The position numbers and the translations under genes were made by a program. 36,967 nucleotides of DNA from NCBI GenBank assembly GCA_934098375.1, contig CAKOOC010000009.1, positions 1 to 36,967 on the forward strand, in the 5' to 3' direction. Origin of the DNA: an uncultured Bacilli bacterium. GTDB taxonomy: Bacteria > Bacillota_I > Bacilli_A > RF39 > UBA660. The notes under the pieces were generated by a model that saw only the letters and a list, made by a program, of their open reading frames with translations, did not search any database and was not told the origin of the DNA. Positions 1 to 7,084 of the stretch are shown one piece after another. Position 1 is the first letter of the stretch, and each line of letters opens with the position of its first letter.

Positions 1-48
1 GGGGGGGGTTATTTATATAATAAGATAGAAAATATCGGGTGATTTTCT
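1..48 (+). promoter_or_regulatory. G-tract promoter (3' part) and leader hairpin, copy 1
   Basis: The window opens inside a run of at least 8 G, followed by TTATTTA and a perfect -10 box TATAAT (16-21). This matches the complete copy at 1721-1748, where a TTGACA -35 lies just upstream of the G run; here the -35 would be outside the window. After the -10, ATAGAAAAT (25-33) is perfectly complementary to ATTTTCTAT (42-50). The hairpin loop carries the GGGTG ribosome binding site and the stem takes in the first two bases of the ATG. Seen directly; phase-variable function is inferred. Confidence 0.7.
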
Positions 49-1641
49 ATGAATAAGTATAAAGAAAAAATAGGTAATATTTTAAATAAAGTAAAGGGAA
101 ACAAGCGCATTTTGTATTTAACATTTTGTACAGTTCTATTTTTATTTTGCTTAGTATTAAATATGACTTTTAGTTTAATGACGCAAAATAAAAATATAAA
201 TAGCGCTAATATAATTATTGGTGATTTAAAATATAAAATGGTAATAAATGAGGTAACAACGAATGAAAGTGTGGGAACAAAACTACCATCTAATACAATT
301 ATTGGAGACAGAATAATCCTACTTAAAGCGGGAAAAACAGAGCAGTTTAATATGATTTTCTCATCTTTAAATGAAATTGATACAAAATATGAAATAATCT
401 ATAGAGTATGCACGGATGTAAACTGTACTAGTTTTATAGATACACCAAATACAATCCAAATCGCATATCATATAGATACACCAGACGTGAGTGGCACAAT
501 ATCAGCAGGCAAGATGAAATCAATAATATTAGTAAGTGATAGTGAGGATGATAAAGATTATTATGTTCAAATAGATTTAAATGTCGGATATGCTCATAAT
601 GAGCTAGCATTAACTAATCAAATAAGTAATAATTTTTCACCTGGCTCATTAGAAGGGAATTTATCTATCATTGCATACGTTGATGGAGTAGAAGTAGAAA
701 CCTTTCCCACAGAACCTAATTATGAAACAGGAATCACTTGTTTATATAAAAATGGAAGTACATCTACAGCTAGAGGAGTTTTTAAATATACTGCTGAAAA
801 AGGATGGGTTGTGGATGTATTTGATTTAGATAAAAGCCTAACAACCTGTAGAGTTGATTTTACAAAAGTATTAAAAGTAACATATGAAATATTAAGCAAA
901 AGATATAGTTGTGCTAACTTAGATCAAGCCGAAAAATCTAACGACCCAATAATATCTTATTCAGGTAATTGTACTTTAGTATCTGATACGACCAATTCAG
1001 ATGGAACGCATACATGGAGAATGATGCTATTATCTAATGGAACTTTATCTGTAGATGGTCTTATTTATATAGATGCCTTCTTAGTAGGTGGCGGCGGAGG
1101 AGGCGGCGGCGGAAGAATACATAATGGTATAAAATACTCTGGTGGCGGAGGTGGCGGAGGCTACACAAAAACGTTAAATGATGTCCGCCTAGATAATAAA
1201 ACGTCGTCTTATTCAATAGTAATCGGCGCCGGCGGAGCTGGTGGCGGCTATTCAAGCAATGGCAGTGCTGGAGGCACTACTAGTGCATTTGGTGGCAGTG
1301 TTAGCGGCGGAGCTGGAGGTAATGGTGGCGGCGACGATCCCCGTGGAGGAAATGGTGGCTCTGGTGGCGGTCAAGGTAATTATAAAGGTGTCGAATGCAA
1401 TACTGGTGCTAAATATGGAAATAGTAGTAGTGGAACTGGGCAAGGAACAACGACGTGTGAATTTGGAGAAGGCACTTTATCTGGATGCACAAAAGGCAAC
1501 AATTTTGCTTATTCAACTGCTGGTTGTAATGCTCCAGCGGTAGCAAACTCTGGCAATGGTGGCCAAGGAGGTAAGACCGATGGTAGCAACGGTTACGCTG
1601 GATACTCAGGAATTGTTGTAATTCGAGATGTTAGAAGTTAA
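49..1641 (+). CDS. Glycine-rich surface protein (paralogue 1)
   Basis: A 530-residue protein, probably exported and cell-surface. A basic N-terminus is followed by one hydrophobic segment (about residues 20-43) that serves as a signal or anchor; no lipobox or LPXTG motif is visible. Residues about 45-340 form a mixed-composition ectodomain with several Cys. From about residue 345 (after the ID-FLVGGGG motif) the chain is dominated by glycine with Ser, Asn and Thr, like the Gly_rich_2-type domains of phage and surface proteins, and it ends in a short VVIRDVRS tail. The next gene is a tandem paralogue: the N-terminal 340 residues are closely similar, whereas the glycine-rich part differs in length and order. 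The ATG at 49 follows GGGTGA at good spacing. Function unknown; adhesion or antigenic variation is inference. Confidence 0.85.
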   Translation: MNKYKEKIGNILNKVKGNKRILYLTFCTVLFLFCLVLNMTFSLMTQNKNINSANIIIGDLKYKMVINEVTTNESVGTKLPSNTIIGDRIILLKAGKTEQFNMIFSSLNEIDTKYEIIYRVCTDVNCTSFIDTPNTIQIAYHIDTPDVSGTISAGKMKSIILVSDSEDDKDYYVQIDLNVGYAHNELALTNQISNNFSPGSLEGNLSIIAYVDGVEVETFPTEPNYETGITCLYKNGSTSTARGVFKYTAEKGWVVDVFDLDKSLTTCRVDFTKVLKVTYEILSKRYSCANLDQAEKSNDPIISYSGNCTLVSDTTNSDGTHTWRMMLLSNGTLSVDGLIYIDAFLVGGGGGGGGGRIHNGIKYSGGGGGGGYTKTLNDVRLDNKTSSYSIVIGAGGAGGGYSSNGSAGGTTSAFGGSVSGGAGGNGGGDDPRGGNGGSGGGQGNYKGVECNTGAKYGNSSSGTGQGTTTCEFGEGTLSGCTKGNNFAYSTAGCNAPAVANSGNGGQGGKTDGSNGYAGYSGIVVIRDVRS

Positions 1642-1653
1642 TTAATAAAAAAT

Positions 1654-1703
1654 AAAAGTCTATGGTTACAGCCACAATATCTGGTTAATATCATAGACTT
1701 TTT
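1654..1703 (+). terminator. Intrinsic terminator after surface gene 1
   Basis: AAAAGTCTATG (1654-1664) pairs perfectly with CATAGACTTTT (1692-1702), and the 3' arm runs into a T stretch. The 27-base loop includes GGTTA and TAAT segments that could extend the stem. A shorter version of the same hairpin precedes the third G-tract promoter at 20471. Confidence 0.75.
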
Positions 1704-1720
1704 GTGTATGCAACATTAAC

Positions 1721-1748
1721 TTGACATGGGGGGGGTTATTTATATAAT
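1721..1748 (+). promoter_or_regulatory. Sigma-70 promoter with G8 tract in the spacer, copy 2
   Basis: Consensus -35 TTGACA (1721-1726) and consensus -10 TATAAT (1743-1748) are separated by 16 bases made of T, eight G (1728-1735) and TTATTTA. Homopolymeric G runs slip during replication, and gain or loss of one G changes the critical spacing; nine G would give the ideal 17. This is the arrangement known for phase-variable promoters such as Neisseria porA/opc and Mycoplasma vlp. The elements are seen; on/off switching is inferred. Confidence 0.8.
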
Positions 1749-1751
1749 AAG

Positions 1752-1777
1752 ATAGAAAATATCGGGTGATTTTCTAT
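1752..1777 (+). promoter_or_regulatory. Leader hairpin enclosing RBS and start codon
   Basis: ATAGAAAAT (1752-1760) and ATTTTCTAT (1769-1777) form a perfect 9-bp stem around the loop ATCGGGTG. The ribosome binding site sits in the loop and the first two bases of the ATG (1776) sit in the stem. Identical to copy 1; in the third cassette (20541-20568) the 3' arm is replaced and the hairpin is lost. Confidence 0.55.
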
Positions 1778-3431
1778 GAATAAATATAAAGAAAAAATAG
1801 GTGACATTTTAAATAAAATAAGGGAAAATAAGCGAATTTTGTATTTAACTTTTTGTGCAGTTTTAGTTCTTTTCTGTCTAGCATTAAATGTAACTTTTAG
1901 TTATTTTAATAAAACTAAAAATATAAATGGCACTAATATAACAATCGGCGATTTAAAATACCAAATGATTATAAATGAAGTAGAATTAAATGAAAGTGTG
2001 GGAACAAAGCTACCATCAAATACAATAATCGGAGACCGAATAATAAAATTAAAAGCTGGTAAAACTGAGCAATTTGAAGTAAACTTAATCTCTCAAAATA
2101 GTATTGATACTAAATATGAAATAATATATAAAGTATGCACAGATGAATACTGTACTAAATTTATGGATTCAAATCCATCAACTATAAACATTTCTTATTA
2201 TTTTGAAACACCCGACATATACGGTATAGTAAAAGCTGGCAAACTAAAAACCGTTAAACTTGTAAGTGATAATGAGGGTGATAAAGATTATTATATCCAA
2301 ATAGATTTAAATGTCGGTTACATTCATAATGAATTAGCGTTAACCAATCAAATAAGTAATAACTTTACGCCGGGATCCTTAGAAGGAAATTTATCAATCA
2401 TCGCATACGTAGATGGCGTAGAAGTAGAAACCTTTCCCACCGAGCCCAATTATGAAACCGGAATAACTTGTTCATATAAAGATGGAAGCGTATCTACTGC
2501 CAGAGGAGTATTTAAGTACGTAGCCGGAAAAGGATGGGTAGTCGATGTATTTGAGTTAGATAGAAGCTTAACAACATGTAGGGTCGACTTTACAGAGGTA
2601 TTAAAAGTTACTTATGAGGTATTATCCAAAAGATACGATTGCGCTAATTTAGAAGCTGCTTCCAAGCCATCAGACCCTGTGATTATATATACAGGTAACT
2701 GCAGCGTTATATCTGATACCGAAAATACCGATGGCACTCATACATGGCGAATGAAACTTTTAACTAGTGGAACTCTAACAGTAAATGGCCTTATTTATAT
2801 CGACGCCTTCCTAGTTGGCGGAGGCGGCGGTGGTGGACATGGTGGTGGTTCCATATCTGATACCAATTATGGTGGTCCAGGTGGCGGCGGTGGATACACT
2901 AAAACTCAGAAAAATATAAGATTAGATAACAAAACTGGTAATTATTCGATAACTATTGGAAACGGTGGTGCTGCTAGTTCTAATGGTGGCACTACTTCAG
3001 CATTTACTTATAGTATTTCGGGAGGTAATGGAAGTGCGACTTTAAAAGCTGGTGGTACCGGTGGTTCTGGTGGCGGTGGCTTATCAGGAAATCGAAACGC
3101 TGGCGGCGCTGGAGGTTCCGATGGTGGATCAGGATCTGGCGGAACCTGTGGTGCATATTGTAGTTCTGGTGGTTCTGGGCAAGGAACTACTACACGTGAA
3201 TTCGGTGAAACTACTGGAGAACTTTATGCTGGTGGCGGTGGCGGAGGCGGAGGAGTCTCTGGTTCTGGCGGTTCTGGAGGCGGCGGCTCTGGAGGTAACT
3301 GGAATAATGGTGTCGGCAGTAGTGGCACTGCTAATACTGGAGGCGGCGGAGGCGGAGCAGGCTCTGTTAATCAGTATGGAGGAGCATCGGGTGGCTCCGG
3401 TGTCGTTGTCATTCGCGATGTTAGGTCCTAA
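1776..3431 (+). CDS. Glycine-rich surface protein (paralogue 2)
   Basis: A 551-residue paralogue of the preceding gene. It has the same layout: basic N-terminus, hydrophobic segment at about residues 20-43, a conserved ectodomain to about 340, then a glycine-rich tail (about 345-540) with runs of up to seven Gly and a VVVIRDVRS end. The tail is longer and richer in SGGSGGGG-type blocks than in paralogue 1. Local GC rises in this part simply because of Gly codons. The start is fixed by GGGTGA in the leader hairpin and by alignment with paralogue 1. It is driven by the complete G-tract promoter at 1721-1748. No terminator is evident immediately downstream. Probably a surface-exposed, phase-variable product; the function is not known. 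Confidence 0.85.
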   Translation: MNKYKEKIGDILNKIRENKRILYLTFCAVLVLFCLALNVTFSYFNKTKNINGTNITIGDLKYQMIINEVELNESVGTKLPSNTIIGDRIIKLKAGKTEQFEVNLISQNSIDTKYEIIYKVCTDEYCTKFMDSNPSTINISYYFETPDIYGIVKAGKLKTVKLVSDNEGDKDYYIQIDLNVGYIHNELALTNQISNNFTPGSLEGNLSIIAYVDGVEVETFPTEPNYETGITCSYKDGSVSTARGVFKYVAGKGWVVDVFELDRSLTTCRVDFTEVLKVTYEVLSKRYDCANLEAASKPSDPVIIYTGNCSVISDTENTDGTHTWRMKLLTSGTLTVNGLIYIDAFLVGGGGGGGHGGGSISDTNYGGPGGGGGYTKTQKNIRLDNKTGNYSITIGNGGAASSNGGTTSAFTYSISGGNGSATLKAGGTGGSGGGGLSGNRNAGGAGGSDGGSGSGGTCGAYCSSGGSGQGTTTREFGETTGELYAGGGGGGGGVSGSGGSGGGGSGGNWNNGVGSSGTANTGGGGGGAGSVNQYGGASGGSGVVVIRDVRS

Positions 3432-3508
3432 GATAACTATGCAAGCCTACTCACACATAAAATTTAATCACCGCCGGCTTGTTCCATTCAAAAAAGCACT
3501 AAAAAATC
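3432..3508. other. Intergenic stretch, nothing recognised
   Basis: This is the first part of the only gap over 300 bases (3432-3763). It holds no gene and no clear terminator; a short palindrome-like CCGCCGGC lies near 3471-3478. The rest of the gap is a promoter (3509-3537) and a T-box leader (about 3580-3741). Confidence 0.5.
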
Positions 3509-3537
3509 TTGCACTTTCAAATAAAATCATATATACT
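3509..3537 (+). promoter_or_regulatory. Promoter of the T-box/valS operon
   Basis: TTGCAC (3509-3514) and TATACT (3532-3537) are separated by exactly 17 bases. The predicted transcript start near 3545 lies shortly before the T-box leader. Confidence 0.6.
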
Positions 3538-3579
3538 AATGTTAGTTTTCCAAGAAGTATGAGGAGTAATATATTATTA

Positions 3580-3741
3580 TTTTGAAGAGAGTTAACGTTT
3601 GGTGTAAGTTAATAAATAAAATATATGAAGGTTGCATACCGAGAAAAATCGTTGATATGCGTTAAATATTATAAAGATAACAATAGTTATAAAATAAGGT
3701 GGTACCACGGCTAGTTCGTCCTTATGTTATAACTATTTTTT
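3580..3741 (+). promoter_or_regulatory. T-box riboswitch leader (valine)
   Basis: The leader starts with GAAGAGAGTT, contains GGTGTAAG, and has the T-box sequence AAGGTGGTACCACGG (3696-3710) followed by GTCCTT. A terminator can form from AATAGTTATAA (3682-3692) with TTATAACTATT (3727-3737) plus a run of six T (3736-3741). Uncharged tRNA pairing with the T-box would favour the competing antiterminator. Two GTT (Val) triplets, at 3651-3653 and 3661-3663, are candidates for the specifier codon. Valine specificity follows from valS downstream and these triplets; which triplet is used is undecided. Confidence 0.88.
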
Positions 3742-3763
3742 AATTAAAGAAGGGTTGATTAGT

Positions 3764-4489
3764 ATGTATAGGGAATTTGAAGAATATGTTTTTAATAATT
3801 ATGATATGACTTTAAAAGGAATAAATTTAAAATATTATCATTCTAAAAGAGTCGCTATTTTATCAAAAAAACTTGCCCAAGAATTAAATTATAATTTTCA
3901 TGACGTGAAACTTGCTACTCAAATAGGGCTTCTTCATGATATAGCTAGATTTTATGAGTATACAAGATTTGGTAAATTCACTAGCACTAAAATATTTGAT
4001 CACGGTGCTATGGGTGTGGAAATTCTAAAAAATGATAATTTCATTAGAAAATTTAATGTAAACCCAGATGATGAAGAAATATTATATGCAGCTATTAAAA
4101 ATCATAATAAAGCATTTATTGAGAAAAAATATGCTGACAATAAATTTTGTAAATTAATAAGAGATGCTGACAAAACAGATATTTTTTATATCATTAGTAA
4201 CAGTGAAAAATATAAAAGTAAGTTTGAAGGCTTTAATGTCTCACCTAAAGTATATACAAATTTTATGAATCATGAGGTTATAAATACAAAAGATGTAAGA
4301 ACCTATGCTGATAATGTCCTATGCAATCTAGCATATATTTACGATGTTAATTATGATATTACTTTGAAATTAATAGATGAAAAGCAATATCTCGATAAAA
4401 TTTATGATTTAATCGAAAATAAGGAAATGTTTAAAAGATACTTTAATGAAATAAGTATTTATATAGAAATGAGGCTTAAAAAATGTTAG
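3764..4489 (+). CDS. HD-domain metal-dependent phosphohydrolase
   Basis: A 241-residue HD-superfamily protein, probably cytosolic. Metal-binding residues visible are H26, the H58-D59 doublet in the GLLHDIARF motif, H80 in DHGAMG, and a later D in RDADKTD. The family hydrolyses phosphate esters of nucleotides or second messengers; the substrate here is unknown. The ATG at 3764 is chosen because GAAGGG ends at 3754, nine bases upstream; a TTG at 3755 would abut the ribosome binding site. The gene overlaps valS by 7 bases and lies between the T-box and valS, so it should be induced by valine-tRNA starvation. That context hints at a role in translation stress or tRNA/nucleotide metabolism, which is inference. 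Confidence 0.85.
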   Translation: MYREFEEYVFNNYDMTLKGINLKYYHSKRVAILSKKLAQELNYNFHDVKLATQIGLLHDIARFYEYTRFGKFTSTKIFDHGAMGVEILKNDNFIRKFNVNPDDEEILYAAIKNHNKAFIEKKYADNKFCKLIRDADKTDIFYIISNSEKYKSKFEGFNVSPKVYTNFMNHEVINTKDVRTYADNVLCNLAYIYDVNYDITLKLIDEKQYLDKIYDLIENKEMFKRYFNEISIYIEMRLKKC

Positions 4490-7017
4490 AACCAAAATAT
4501 AATCATTTAGAAGTTGAAAAAGGAAAATATGAAACTTGGAAAGAAAAAGGTTATTTTAATTCCGGTGATAAAAGTAAAATACCTTTTACTATTGTAATAC
4601 CTCCACCTAATGTAACAGGTAAATTACATTTAGGTCATGCTTGGGATACTTCTATTCAAGATGTAATAATTCGTTTTAAAAGAATGCAAGGTTTTGATGC
4701 TTTATGGCTTCCTGGTATGGATCATGCCGGCATCGCTACCCAAGCCAAAATAGATGCTAAATTAAAAAGTGAAGGCATAAATCCTCGTAGTATGGAAAGA
4801 AATGACTGGTTAGAAAGAGCATGGCAGTGGAAAGAAGAATATGCTAGTAGTATTCATGAGCAGTGGGCTAGTCTTGGTTTATCCTTAGATTATAGTAAAG
4901 AAAGATTTACTCTAGACGAAGGATTAAATAAAGCTGTAACTAGAGTATTTATTGATCTATATAATAAAGGATTAATTTACCGTGGTGAAAGAATAATTAA
5001 CTGGGATCCTGTTGCCATGACGGCCTTATCCAATGAAGAAGTAGAATATAAAGACGATCAAGGCGCTTTTTATCATATTAAGTATATGGTTGAAGGAACT
5101 GATGAATATTTAGATGTTGCTACTACAAGACCAGAAACTCTATTTGGCGATACAGCAGTGGCTGTAAGCCCTAATGATGAAAGATATCAAAAATATGTTG
5201 GTAAAAATGTTATTTTACCTATTGTTAATAAAAAAATTCCTGTAATAACAGACGAACATGCTGATCCTGAGTTTGGAACTGGTGTTGTTAAAATTACTCC
5301 TGCGCATGATCCTAACGACTTTGAAGTAGGTCAAAGACATAATTTAGAAAGAATAATTTGCTTAAATACCGATGCTACAATGAATGAAAACGCTGGAAAA
5401 TACGAAGGTCAAGATAGATATGTTTGTCGTGAAAATTTAATAAATGACTTAAAAGAAGCAGGATTATTAATTAGTATTGAACCAATTACTCACTCAGTTG
5501 GCCATTCTCAAAGAAGTGGTGCTGCTGTAGAACCTTATCTATCAAAACAATGGTTTGTAAAAATGAGACCACTTGCTGATGCTGTACTTGCTAATCAAAA
5601 AAATAAAGACACTAAAGTTAATTTTGTCCCATCAAGATTTGAAAAAGTAATGAACCACTGGATGGAAATAACTTACGATTGGTGTATTTCTAGACAACTT
5701 TGGTGGGGCCACCGTATTCCGGCTTGGTATAAAGGTGATAAAATATATGTTGGTGAAACTGCACCTAAAGAAGAGGGCTGGGTTCAAGATGAAGACGTAC
5801 TAGATACTTGGTTCTCTAGTGCTTTATGGCCATTTTCTACTTTAGGCTGGCCTAATGAAACTGACGATTTTAAAAGATATTATCCTAATAATGTTTTAGT
5901 TACTGGTTATGATATAATTCCTTTCTGGGTTAATCGTATGACTTTCCAAGGCTTAGAATTTACTGGTAAGCGTCCTTTTGAATACTGCATTATCCATGGC
6001 TTAGTAAGAGATGCTAAAGGAAGAAAAATGTCTAAAAGTTTAGGTAATGGTATTGATCCAATTGATGAAATTAATACTTTTGGTGCTGATGCTTTAAGAT
6101 ACTATTTAACAACTGCTGTAACCAATGGTTTAGATTTAAAATATGACCAAGAAAAGTTAAAATCAACTTGGAACTTCTTAAACAAAGTATGGAATGCATC
6201 TCGCTTTACACTAATGAATTTAGAAGGCTTCCAAAAGGAAGATTACACTTTAGAAAATTTAACTCCTGCTGATAAATGGATTTTAACTAAAATAGAAAAG
6301 ACAATTAAAAATGTAACAAGATACATGGAAAAATTTGATCTTAACTTAGCTGGCGAAAATTTATATAATTTCTTCTGGACTGATTTCTGTGACAAATATA
6401 TAGAAATGGCTAAATTTAATCAAAATAACACTACTAAATCAGTATTACTAACAGTTTTAACTAATATCTTAAAAATGCTTCATCCTTTTGCGCCTTTTAT
6501 TACTGATGAGATATATAATTATTTACCAGTAAAAGATGCTGAAAATATTCAAATTAGTAATTATCCAAAATATGATAAAAAATATGTATTTGAAAAAGAA
6601 GAAAGCGATATCGATGATATGCTAGACTTTATTACTAATTTCCGTAATAAAAAAGCCGAATTAAATCTAAAAGACTTTGAAGTAATGACTGAAAATAATT
6701 GTGAACTAGCAAATAAAATGCTTAAATTAACTGATAAAATTGTTGAAAATTCTAATTATAATGGCAAAGTAGAAGTAGAATATAAAGAATATAAATATAT
6801 TATTCTTTATGATAATTCCCTAAAAGAGGACGAAAAAGAAAACTTAATCAAAGAAAAAGAAACTTTAGAAAAATCTATTCAAAGAAGAGAAAACTTACTT
6901 GCTAATGAAAACTATGTTTCTAAAGCTCCTGCTAATATTGTTAATAAAGAAAAAGAATCTTTAGAAGAAGAGAAAAAAAGACTAAGTAATATCTTAAAGA
7001 CACTAGAAAATAACTAG
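4483..7017 (+). CDS. valS: Valyl-tRNA synthetase
   Basis: Charges tRNA-Val with valine in the cytosol (class I synthetase). The 844 residues carry the HIGH signature as HLGH (49-52, in PPPNVTGKLHLGHAWD), a CP1 editing region with TTRPETLFGDTAV, the tRNA-end motif WCISRQLWWGHRIPAW, the KMSKS loop at 515-519 and a helical anticodon-binding domain. A C-terminal coiled-coil arm (about 770-844, rich in Glu and Lys) is typical of ValS. The length is slightly below the usual 870-880, with all catalytic motifs present. The ATG at 4483 follows a GAGG site and overlaps the HD gene, so the two are translationally linked. Control is by the T-box upstream. A terminator overlaps its stop codon. Confidence 0.97.
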   Translation: MLEPKYNHLEVEKGKYETWKEKGYFNSGDKSKIPFTIVIPPPNVTGKLHLGHAWDTSIQDVIIRFKRMQGFDALWLPGMDHAGIATQAKIDAKLKSEGINPRSMERNDWLERAWQWKEEYASSIHEQWASLGLSLDYSKERFTLDEGLNKAVTRVFIDLYNKGLIYRGERIINWDPVAMTALSNEEVEYKDDQGAFYHIKYMVEGTDEYLDVATTRPETLFGDTAVAVSPNDERYQKYVGKNVILPIVNKKIPVITDEHADPEFGTGVVKITPAHDPNDFEVGQRHNLERIICLNTDATMNENAGKYEGQDRYVCRENLINDLKEAGLLISIEPITHSVGHSQRSGAAVEPYLSKQWFVKMRPLADAVLANQKNKDTKVNFVPSRFEKVMNHWMEITYDWCISRQLWWGHRIPAWYKGDKIYVGETAPKEEGWVQDEDVLDTWFSSALWPFSTLGWPNETDDFKRYYPNNVLVTGYDIIPFWVNRMTFQGLEFTGKRPFEYCIIHGLVRDAKGRKMSKSLGNGIDPIDEINTFGADALRYYLTTAVTNGLDLKYDQEKLKSTWNFLNKVWNASRFTLMNLEGFQKEDYTLENLTPADKWILTKIEKTIKNVTRYMEKFDLNLAGENLYNFFWTDFCDKYIEMAKFNQNNTTKSVLLTVLTNILKMLHPFAPFITDEIYNYLPVKDAENIQISNYPKYDKKYVFEKEESDIDDMLDFITNFRNKKAELNLKDFEVMTENNCELANKMLKLTDKIVENSNYNGKVEVEYKEYKYIILYDNSLKEDEKENLIKEKETLEKSIQRRENLLANENYVSKAPANIVNKEKESLEEEKKRLSNILKTLENN

Positions 7018-7025
7018 TGTTTTTA
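7000..7025 (+). terminator. Intrinsic terminator of the valS operon
   Basis: ACACTAG (7000-7006) and CTAGTGT (7014-7020) form a perfect stem with a 7-base loop, followed by TTTTATT. The stop codon of valS (7015-7017) lies in the 3' arm. Confidence 0.75.
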
Positions 7026-7054
7026 TTGTTTATATAAGGGATTTATGCTATTAT
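7026..7054 (+). promoter_or_regulatory. Extended -10 promoter of the sigma-like operon
   Basis: TTGTTT (7026-7031) and TATTAT (7049-7054) are 17 bases apart, with an extended -10 TG at 7046-7047. A strong ribosome binding site GAGGGGGA follows before the ATG at 7085. Confidence 0.6.
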
Positions 7055-7084
7055 ATAACGTAAATGCAATGAGGGGGAATACTT

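Larger units (their letters stand above)
1..3431 (+). repeat. Tandem duplication of a promoter plus surface gene unit
   Basis: The promoter, leader and gene starting at position 1 are repeated starting at 1728, an offset of about 1.73 kb. Leader bases from the G run to the ATG are essentially identical, and the first 340 codons are strongly similar. The glycine-rich 3' halves have diverged by insertions and deletions of short Gly-codon blocks. Such direct repeats are substrates for homologous recombination between the two genes; that this happens is inference. Confidence 0.75.

Noticed and set aside
1061..1543. Open frames on both strands within the glycine-rich part of surface gene 1
   Set aside because: They are by-products of GGN codon runs, have low-complexity products, lack ribosome binding sites and lie inside a clear gene.
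1654..1703. The hairpins before the G-tract promoters as integron attC-type sites
   Set aside because: They have T tails typical of terminators, no conserved attC core motifs, no integrase in the window, and no matching site at the 3' ends of the downstream genes.
3052..3585. 177-codon frame overlapping the end of surface gene 2
   Set aside because: A shadow of the glycine repeats in another frame, with no start signal.
3755..3763. TTG start for the HD protein
   Set aside because: It directly abuts the GAAGGG ribosome binding site; the ATG at 3764 has proper spacing.
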